DNA from: WJMT01 sp964611275
GTDB taxonomy: Bacteria; Acidobacteriota; Aminicenantia; Aminicenantales; Aminicenantaceae
Length of the DNA stretch: 10,401 nucleotides
NCBI GenBank assembly: GCA_964611275.1
Contig: CAZSZS010000015.1
Location: 1 to 10,401, forward strand
Reading direction: 5' to 3'
The notes beneath the pieces were generated by a model. The model had not been told where the DNA came from and made no database searches. It worked only from the letters and a program-made list of their open reading frames with translations. Positions within the stretch are counted from its first letter, which is position 1; every line of letters begins with the position of its first letter. Positions 1-5,151 of this stretch are shown here, piece after piece. The translations under genes and the position numbers were made by a program.

Positions 1-135
1 TGACGTCTGCCTTAAGCTTTTCAGAGAGAAAAAATATCAGTTTGAACACTAAAAAATAAGCATCCCTTCCGACCGGCTGCGGTTTTCGTTTTTCATTGTT
101 TTTTCCCTTCTTAGTGAAAAATTATTATAATATTA

Positions 136-163
136 TTATCATGTTAATAAATATGTTTATAAT
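136..163 (+). promoter_or_regulatory. Candidate sigma70-type promoter for the alkaline phosphatase gene
   Basis: A perfect TATAAT lies at 158-163, with TTATCA (4 of 6 matches to TTGACA) at 136-141 and a 16-bp spacer. It sits about 30 bp upstream of the ATG at 194, leaving a short leader. The surrounding 120-170 stretch is very AT-rich, so other -10-like hexamers occur (for example 126-131) without a usable -35. The remainder of 1-135 holds no gene I can support. Confidence 0.45.
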
Positions 164-193
164 AGGAAATATTTTCATGTGAGGAGAAAGCAA

Positions 194-1630
194 ATGAATA
201 AAAAGGCCCGAATCATAAAGAAGACCACAGTCATCTTATCCGTATTTGTTATCTTATTAGGAATATTTTCTTGTGCGCATGAAGAAAAGCGCAGCCGTGC
301 CGAATCACCAAAATACGTTTTTCTTTTTATCGGAGATGGCATGGGACTGTCTCAAATCCATGCTGTTGAGATCATGCAGGGAGCTTTAAGCGGAAAAGGT
401 ATCAATATAGAGAAGCTCAGTTTCACTCAATTCCCCGGGACAGGATTGATGACCACTTTTTCTTCAAGTTCCTATGTAACTGATTCAGCCGCTTCGGGAA
501 CAGCCATAGCCAGCGGACATAAAACCATAAATGGAAGAATCAACAGGGACGAGAAAGACAGGGTTGAGTTCAAGACCATTGCGGAGATGGCTAAGGAAAA
601 GGGAATGAAAGTAGGGATCATATCTAGCGTGCCTCTAAATCATGCCACACCAGCTTGTTTTTATGCCCGTGTGTCTCACAGACAAAATTATTATGAGGTC
701 GCCCAGCAGATGGTTGAGAGCGGGTTCGATTTTTTCGGGGGAGGGGGCATCCATTATCCAACGGGAAGAAAAGGCCTTCAAACGGATATTCTTGAGATAG
801 CCCGCGAAAAGGGATACACCGTCATTCAAACGGAAAAAGAATTTCTTTCACTTGGAGGAAAAAACAAAAAGGATAAAATCATCGCTATCAATGAAAAATT
901 GACTTCAGATGATGCCATGCCCTATTGGATCGACATGGACGGAAGAGGTCTTTCCCTTGTTGATTATGTGGATAAATCCATCGAGCTTCTTGACAATGAA
1001 AAAGGCTTTTTCATGATGGTGGAAGGAGGAGAAATCGATTGGGCTGCGCATGACCACGATGCAGCCACTACTGTAAAGGATGTCATTGCGTTTGATAAAG
1101 CGGTCCAAAGAGCGGTTCAATTTTACAAAGAGCGTCCTGATGAGACCCTTATTGTGGTGACTGCCGACCATGAAACGGGAGGCATGTCATTGGGGTCTGA
1201 CTTTTCCGGTTACAGCCAGTCGCTGGAAGTTTTGAACGGACAAACCATGTCTCTCGAAAAATTCAATGATACCTATGTCGAGCCCTATAAAACGGGGACA
1301 GATAAGGAAGAATGGGAGCTGGATGACCTTATGCCTCTGATCCAAGAAAAATTTGGCCTCAAAAGGCTTACTGAAAGAGATGTTGAAGAGCTGGATAGCT
1401 CTTTCCAGGAGCCAAGGAGTTGGATTTTCCTTCAAAAAATCGTCGAGATTGTAAGCCGAAAAGCAGGAATCAGCTGGGGAACGGATGCGCATACAGCGGC
1501 TCCTGTACCGGTTTTCTCAATAGGGAAAGCTCACGAAAGGTTCGTTGGTTATTATGACAATACAGACCTGTTCTATAAAATGGCCGGAGCCATGGGTATT
1601 TATCAGCTTGAGATTTCCGGGGATATGTGA
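194..1630 (+). CDS. Alkaline phosphatase, PhoA family, predicted lipoprotein
   Basis: Metal-dependent phosphomonoesterase that releases phosphate outside the cytoplasm. The 478-aa protein carries the full PhoA active-site set: IGDGMG with metal ligand Asp48; VTDSAASGTA with nucleophile Ser98; EGGEIDWAAHDHD with Glu277, Asp282 and His286; TADHETGG with Asp325/His326; and WGTDAHTAAPVP with His433. Where E. coli PhoA has Asp153 and Lys328, this protein has His150 and Trp283, a combination I recall from the cold-active TAB5-type enzymes. The N-terminus is basic (MNKKARIIKK), then hydrophobic to IFSC at 24-27, a plausible lipobox with Cys27 as the lipidated residue. I chose the ATG at 194 because GAGGAG at 181-186 gives ideal Shine-Dalgarno spacing; the in-frame GTG at 179 lies upstream of that site. 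The TPR gene starts 41 nt downstream and is probably cotranscribed. The family is certain; the natural substrate is not known. Confidence 0.95.
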   Translation: MNKKARIIKKTTVILSVFVILLGIFSCAHEEKRSRAESPKYVFLFIGDGMGLSQIHAVEIMQGALSGKGINIEKLSFTQFPGTGLMTTFSSSSYVTDSAASGTAIASGHKTINGRINRDEKDRVEFKTIAEMAKEKGMKVGIISSVPLNHATPACFYARVSHRQNYYEVAQQMVESGFDFFGGGGIHYPTGRKGLQTDILEIAREKGYTVIQTEKEFLSLGGKNKKDKIIAINEKLTSDDAMPYWIDMDGRGLSLVDYVDKSIELLDNEKGFFMMVEGGEIDWAAHDHDAATTVKDVIAFDKAVQRAVQFYKERPDETLIVVTADHETGGMSLGSDFSGYSQSLEVLNGQTMSLEKFNDTYVEPYKTGTDKEEWELDDLMPLIQEKFGLKRLTERDVEELDSSFQEPRSWIFLQKIVEIVSRKAGISWGTDAHTAAPVPVFSIGKAHERFVGYYDNTDLFYKMAGAMGIYQLEISGDM

Positions 1631-1671
1631 TAAAAAATGAATCTAACTTAGTGCCATAAAGGAGCTTTTTT

Positions 1672-2334
1672 ATGAAGAGAAAGGAAAGAAGAAAACTAAA
1701 GACCAATGAATTGTTCGATTTTCTCAATAGAGTTTATGATGTGGTCAAAAAGCGATCCAAGGAAGTCGCCTATGCCGTAGGTGTGCTTGTCTTTATTTTT
1801 CTTGTATTCCTTGTCTCGAGGTATATCAAAGCTCAAAACCTGCAGAAACAAAGCCAGTTGTTAGCGCAGATAAATGAAATCAATCAAGATCTGGATGAAA
1901 ATCCCCAAAGGATCGAAGAGCTGAAAGAGATGGCAGGCAAAGGAAAGTTTACCAGAATGGGATATATATACATAGCCCGCTATGACATTGAGCAAGGAGA
2001 ATTGGATAAAGCGCTCAATACCCTGGAAGAGATGACTGGTTCAAAAAAGGATATCATTTATTACCAGAGCCAGCTGCTCAAGGCTGACATTTATCATAGG
2101 AAAAAGGAATTGGACCGGGCGCTGGATATTTATCAAAAAATCGAAGAGGAAAAACCCGCTTACTTTGCTCTCGATGTTGTGCTGTTCAAAAAGGCAGAGA
2201 TTATCGCAGAAAAGGGGGATACAGACAAGGCTCTTGAATTGTATAAAAGTCTTTCTGAAGATTATCCACAGACTTATTATGGATATGAAGCCTATCAGAA
2301 AATAGAACAGTTGGAAGGGGCAAAGAAGCCCTAA
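1672..2334 (+). CDS. Membrane-anchored tetratricopeptide repeat protein (YfgM-like layout)
   Basis: A 220-aa protein with a strongly basic N-terminal segment (residues 1-30, many Lys/Arg), one transmembrane helix at about 32-50, then an alpha-helical region outside the cytoplasm. From about residue 95 onward it shows TPR-like helix pairs: ARYDIEQGELDKALNTLEEM, ADIYHRKKELDRALDIYQKI and AEIIAEKGDTDKALELYKSL, each with the Gly/Ala...Ala-Leu pattern of TPRs and about 34-40 residues apart. One TM helix followed by TPRs resembles YfgM-type translocon-associated proteins, but this is layout only. TPRs mediate protein contacts; the partner is unknown. AAAGGAGC at about 1658-1665 precedes the ATG. It lies 41 nt behind the phosphatase gene with no terminator between, so it likely shares its transcript. 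Confidence 0.85.
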   Translation: MKRKERRKLKTNELFDFLNRVYDVVKKRSKEVAYAVGVLVFIFLVFLVSRYIKAQNLQKQSQLLAQINEINQDLDENPQRIEELKEMAGKGKFTRMGYIYIARYDIEQGELDKALNTLEEMTGSKKDIIYYQSQLLKADIYHRKKELDRALDIYQKIEEEKPAYFALDVVLFKKAEIIAEKGDTDKALELYKSLSEDYPQTYYGYEAYQKIEQLEGAKKP

Positions 2335-2355
2335 GAAAGGACCACTTCTTTTTTT
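2322..2355 (+). terminator. Possible intrinsic terminator overlapping the TPR gene stop
   Basis: AAAGAAG (2322-2328) can pair with CTTCTTT (2345-2351) across a 16-nt loop, followed by further T residues to 2355. The stem begins within the last codons of the TPR gene. It is AU-rich with a long loop, so it is weak compared with the terminator at 2701. A separate promoter follows at 2369, which fits a transcript end here. Confidence 0.35.
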
Positions 2356-2368
2356 ATCATGAATCGGG

Positions 2369-2396
2369 TTGAAAATTTATATAAAAGTATTATAAT
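2369..2396 (+). promoter_or_regulatory. Promoter of the ferredoxin gene
   Basis: TTGAAA at 2369-2374 and a perfect TATAAT at 2391-2396 are separated by 16 bp. They sit about 30 bp upstream of the ferredoxin ATG, in the 92-bp gap after the TPR gene. With the terminator at 2701 this makes the ferredoxin gene an independent unit. Confidence 0.6.
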
Positions 2397-2426
2397 GATT
2401 TCTTAATTTTTTCTTAGGAGGCAAGA

Positions 2427-2669
2427 ATGGCTTATATGATTACTGAAGAGTGTATTGTTTGCGGTGCCTGTGAACCTGAATGCCCTAATGAAGCAATCAG
2501 TGCAGGAGAAGAAGTGTATGTCATCGATCCTGATAAATGTACGGAATGTGTTCCCCATTATGATGAGTCGCAATGCGCAGCCGTTTGCCCTGTGGACTGC
2601 TGTGTTCCTGACCCGAATCATAAAGAAACCAGAGAGGAGCTTGAGGAAAAAGCGAAACATCTGGGATAG
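2427..2669 (+). CDS. 2[4Fe-4S] ferredoxin, Allochromatium (Alvin) type
   Basis: Small cytoplasmic electron carrier of 80 aa with two [4Fe-4S] clusters. By homology to Allochromatium vinosum ferredoxin, cluster I is held by Cys9, Cys12, Cys15 and Cys54, and cluster II by Cys38, Cys41, Cys50 and Cys19. The diagnostic insertion between the second and third ligands of the second motif is present (CTECVPHYDESQC), as is the charged C-terminal helix (KETREELEEKAKHLG) of this subfamily, which is known for very low and widely split redox potentials. The extra cysteine after CPVD is doubled here (Cys58, Cys59). AGGAGG at 2416-2421, 5 nt before the ATG, is a near-perfect ribosome binding site and implies strong translation. 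It has its own promoter and terminator. No obvious redox partner lies next to it, so its enzyme cannot be inferred. Confidence 0.95.
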   Translation: MAYMITEECIVCGACEPECPNEAISAGEEVYVIDPDKCTECVPHYDESQCAAVCPVDCCVPDPNHKETREELEEKAKHLG

Positions 2670-2700
2670 TCTTAGACTTATTTATAGCCTAATCCACTAG

Positions 2701-2731
2701 AATAGGAGTGATGCATGTCACTCCTATTTTT
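2701..2731 (+). terminator. Strong intrinsic terminator after the ferredoxin gene
   Basis: AATAGGAGTGA (2701-2711) pairs perfectly with TCACTCCTATT (2718-2728), an 11-bp stem around a 6-nt TGCATG loop, running into a T tract (2727-2731). It lies 32 nt after the ferredoxin stop and separates that gene from the site-2 protease gene. Confidence 0.9.
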
Positions 2732-2769
2732 ATATAACATTTTTTCTTTCGGACTTATCATAAACTTCA

Positions 2770-3741
2770 ATGGACGGCGAAACAGAAAGAGAAAGGCTTT
2801 ATCCCCGGAAAAAGCCTTCTTTTTTTTCCAAAGACAGGACATGGCTTAATATACTCCTTTTTATCATAACGGCTGTGTCCGCTTTTTTTGTTGGGATCAC
2901 CTGGAGTCTGAGCTATAAATACGCAGAAAGCCTTTCTCACCCCGAACAAATACCTTTGAGTCTGGAAATACTCAGAGACCCGCAGATCTTAAGGTTAAGT
3001 TTTGTTTACGCGGTTGTCCTCATCGGGATTTTACTGGCTCATGAGATGGGCCACTACCTGACCTGCCGTTATTATAAAATAAGCGCCACCCTTCCTTTCT
3101 TCATCCCAGCTCCTACGCTGATAGGGACAATGGGCGCGTTCATTAAAATCAGATCTCCTATACAAAAGAAACACCAGCTTTTTGATATCGGAGTGGCCGG
3201 ACCTTTAGCGGGATTCGTCCTTGCTGTCCCGGCAGTCTTATACGGGCTTTCCCTCTCAAAGGTGGTGCCTTCCTTGCCTAAGGAGGGGGCACTGCTGTTT
3301 GGAGAGCCGCTTCTTATTAAAATAGCGGGCGTCTTCCTGTTTAAAGGAGCGGGGTCCGGGTATGATGTGGTGGTCCATCCGGTTGCTTTTGCGGGCTGGG
3401 TAGGTCTTCTCGTCACAGCGCTTAATCTTTTCCCCATAGGACAGCTTGACGGAGGGCATGTGTTTTATTCCCTTATAGGGCCACGTGTGAGAAAGTATGC
3501 CAAATTTATTCTTGCCGCTTTTATCATAATGGGTGTTTTTCTCTGGATGGGCTGGTTTGTCTGGGCTTTACTCATATCATTCCTGGGTTTCAGGCATCCA
3601 CCGGTAATGGATGAAGAGCGGCCTTTGTCTCGGGGAAGAAAAATAGTGACGGTTGTGGTGTTGGTGATATTCGTGTTGTCTTTTATTCCGGCTCCTGTAA
3701 AGGGGTTCAACCTGATCCAGTTCCTCAATCAGTTTCTTTAA
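2770..3741 (+). CDS. Site-2 protease family (M50) intramembrane metalloprotease, EGY-like
   Basis: Predicted polytopic zinc protease of 323 aa that cleaves substrates within the membrane. The zinc site is visible: HEMGH at 91-95 (His91, His95, catalytic Glu92) inside a hydrophobic helix, and the third ligand Asp227 in NLFPIGQLDGGH (219-230). The segment HPVAFAGWVGLLVTALNL (203-220) before LDGG, and PFFIPAP (109-115), match the EGY1/EGY2-type S2P branch as I know it. TM segments lie near 26-46, 77-98, 138-160, 205-224, 243-273 and 291-309. There is no PDZ domain. An in-frame TAA at 2761-2763 makes the ATG at 2770 the first possible start, yet no Shine-Dalgarno is visible. A strong terminator lies upstream, so the gene needs its own promoter. 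A 187-bp element begins two bases after the stop. Substrate unknown; such enzymes often release membrane-held regulators. Confidence 0.92.
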   Translation: MDGETERERLYPRKKPSFFSKDRTWLNILLFIITAVSAFFVGITWSLSYKYAESLSHPEQIPLSLEILRDPQILRLSFVYAVVLIGILLAHEMGHYLTCRYYKISATLPFFIPAPTLIGTMGAFIKIRSPIQKKHQLFDIGVAGPLAGFVLAVPAVLYGLSLSKVVPSLPKEGALLFGEPLLIKIAGVFLFKGAGSGYDVVVHPVAFAGWVGLLVTALNLFPIGQLDGGHVFYSLIGPRVRKYAKFILAAFIIMGVFLWMGWFVWALLISFLGFRHPPVMDEERPLSRGRKIVTVVVLVIFVLSFIPAPVKGFNLIQFLNQFL

Positions 3742-3743
3742 GT

Positions 3744-3930
3744 GAGAATCAGGTATGGCTTGTGCTCCCTTCAGATTTTAAACGCCATTCTACTTCGTTT
3801 TTCTCGGCTCCTGCGTAACTCCCCCCGTCCGTGGGTCAGACATACTCGTCGCCCGGCTTCGCCGGATACCCTCGAAAAGCCTCATCCGAAGGCTAAATCT
3901 TCAATGTTGCTTCAGCCATACCTGAATTTC
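3744..3930 (+). mobile_element. 187-bp MITE-like element, copy 1
   Basis: Non-coding repeat bounded by terminal inverted repeats: TCAGGTATGGCT near the left end (3749-3760) is the exact reverse complement of AGCCATACCTGA at the right end (3914-3925), with imperfect extension to 17 bp on both sides. The whole 187 bp recurs in reverse orientation at 10181-10367 with about 15 differences by hand alignment (about 92%). Internal hairpins are CCGGC/GCCGG (3853-3857/3861-3865) and AGCCT/AGGCT (3878-3882/3890-3894). TTAAG occurs at both borders (3738-3742 and 3931-3935) and could be a target duplication, though copy 2 does not show the same. It encodes no transposase; mobility in trans is inference. 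It starts two bases after the protease stop codon. Confidence 0.8.
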
Positions 3931-3964
3931 TTAAGGATATATAATAATCCTGGATAATTTTTTC

Positions 3965-3993
3965 TTGTATGGGGCTGGTTGGTTATTTATAAT
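3965..3993 (+). promoter_or_regulatory. Promoter of the zinc-ribbon membrane protein gene
   Basis: TTGTAT at 3965-3970 and a perfect TATAAT at 3988-3993 with the optimal 17-bp spacer lie 28 bp upstream of the ATG at 4022. The promoter is outside the 187-bp element, 35 bp past its right end, so this gene does not depend on the element for a start site. Confidence 0.6.
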
Positions 3994-4021
3994 GGACCAG
4001 AGCCATTAAGGTGAAAGAGAA

Positions 4022-4882
4022 ATGCGTGAAAAGTTCGAAGAAATAGAGAGCCAATTCCAGGAACTGAAAAAAAAATTCAAGCAAAAAAAAATCTCTGAAA
4101 GAGAGTTCAGATACAGATTAAAAAAGTTAAGGCTTAACGCTCCTGACGGAAGATGCTGGACTATTGGTGCCAGGTCAGGCAAGTGGTACTATTTTGACGG
4201 AGATAAATGGAATGAGGCCGACCCTCCTTCTCTCCAGCAGGGAAAGGCTATATGCATCTACTGTGGATTTGAAAACGATATTCATTCCGAAGCCTGTGAA
4301 TACTGCGGGGGAAGCCTGGACTCGAAACAGATAAAATGTCCGGAATGCGGCTTTGTACTGGAATCACCAGACCAGACCTGCCCGGTGTGTGAAATAACAT
4401 CTGAAAAACAAGCAAAAAAAGAGAAACCGGAAGAAGAAGAGAAAACAGACGATTTCAGCCAGACTTCCTGGGATGAGATTGAAAGGATGGAAGAACAGAG
4501 AGGCCAGGAGGAAGAGAAGGTTGAGAATGTGGAAAGCCCTATTGATACGATTACGGACTCAAACGAGCCGAATTATATCGCCCGCTTTATCAATCCTTCT
4601 TCCTTTTTTCTTTTATTCGGAATATTTGGTCTGATATTAGGATTGTCTCTGGGGGCTGTCGTGGGAGCCTCGTCCCTGTTTTCTGATTTCATTGCAACAC
4701 TTCCCGAATTTTTCAGTACTCTTCAGGGTAAAATCCACGGAGGTCTCTTATTCGGTCTTTTTGGCGGATTGCTGGGCCTTTTATTTTTGGGCCTAGTTGG
4801 ATTTTTAACAGCTTTTGTTGTTAATATGATTCTGTCTCTCATTGGAGGGATAAAACTGCGTATCGATAAAATTGAAATGTGA
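4022..4882 (+). CDS. Double zinc-ribbon membrane protein with N-terminal coiled coil and aromatic (W/Y) module
   Basis: I do not recognise a named family for the full 286-aa protein. Order of parts: charged coiled coil (1-38); an aromatic module at 42-69 with RCWTIGARSGKWYYFDGDKW followed by EADPP, resembling short W/Y modules I recall from Chloroflexi-type sensor and kinase proteins; two zinc ribbons (Cys78/81/92/95 and Cys106/109/120/123); an acidic low-complexity linker (130-185, rich in Glu/Lys); and two glycine-rich hydrophobic segments (about 193-218 and 238-275) at the C-terminus. With no signal peptide, the ribbons and coiled coil should lie in the cytoplasm, anchored by the C-terminal hairpin. 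AAGGTG at 4008-4013 sits 8 nt before the ATG. The gene has its own promoter and converges on hypF. A scaffolding or sensing role is a guess only. Confidence 0.85.
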   Translation: MREKFEEIESQFQELKKKFKQKKISEREFRYRLKKLRLNAPDGRCWTIGARSGKWYYFDGDKWNEADPPSLQQGKAICIYCGFENDIHSEACEYCGGSLDSKQIKCPECGFVLESPDQTCPVCEITSEKQAKKEKPEEEEKTDDFSQTSWDEIERMEEQRGQEEEKVENVESPIDTITDSNEPNYIARFINPSSFFLLFGIFGLILGLSLGAVVGASSLFSDFIATLPEFFSTLQGKIHGGLLFGLFGGLLGLLFLGLVGFLTAFVVNMILSLIGGIKLRIDKIEM

Positions 4883-5151
4883 CATTAATATCAGTTTTAG
4901 GGAAGAATTGTGATGTCACGTTAAACACACTCCGTTTGTTTTCTTGGGGAAGGGATTCGTAAGTTATTTATTATTCGTCGATTAGATATAATCCTTTTAT
5001 TAACAAGAACTTACAAATAGTATACAAGATATTGTGCAATTTGTCATATCTAACAGTAATTGATGCATATACGTTCAAAAAACAGCTGGTTTTTCACAAT
5101 TTTTCCACAGTTTTTGTGAAAAAGTCAAAGTGATAAAAAAAGGCAGATTTT
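4883..5151. other. Convergent intergenic region rich in inverted repeats
   Basis: This 269-bp AT-rich space separates two converging genes. It contains GTGACAT/ATGTCAC (about 4879-4885 and 4911-4918), GTAAGTT/AACTTAC (4959-4965/5008-5014), AGATAT/ATATCT around 5026-5051, AAAAAC/GTTTTT around AGCTG just before 5095, and a 10-bp perfect repeat at 5090-5123. A TATAAT occurs at 4987-4992 with only a poor -35. No ORF is supportable. None of the hairpins has the classic GC stem plus T tract, so how the two converging transcripts end is not clear. Confidence 0.5.
5090..5123. repeat. Perfect 10-bp inverted repeat, possible bidirectional terminator
   Basis: TTTTTCACAA (5090-5099) is the exact reverse complement of TTGTGAAAAA (5114-5123), with a 14-nt loop containing TTTTCCACAG. 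It lies 29 bp beyond the hypF stop and between converging genes, which suggests transcript ending for one or both, but the stem is AT-rich and lacks a clear T tract on the + side. Confidence 0.45.

Noticed and set aside
1..135. Short open frame of about 15 codons on the minus strand near 94-50 and a possible end of an upstream gene
   Set aside because: Too short, no ribosome binding site, and no recognisable product; nothing in this stretch supports a gene.
179..193. GTG at 179 as the phosphatase start
   Set aside because: It lies upstream of the GAGGAG ribosome binding site at 181-186, which is placed correctly for the ATG at 194, and that start gives a normal lipoprotein signal peptide.
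2455..2700. 81-codon + strand frame overlapping the ferredoxin gene
   Set aside because: Out of frame with a gene having eight conserved cluster cysteines and an ideal ribosome binding site; no independent support.
3742..3957. 71-codon open frame across element copy 1, and the 66-codon frame 10356-10156 across copy 2
   Set aside because: The frames differ between the copies. In the frame open in copy 2, copy 1 has a TAA a few codons after the ATG, and substitutions between copies show no codon pattern. Treated as non-coding repeat.
5101..5110. TTTTCCACA resembling a DnaA box near 5102, hinting at an origin
   Set aside because: Single one-mismatch site with no cluster of boxes and no dnaA, dnaN or rpmH nearby; it is the loop of an AT-rich hairpin.
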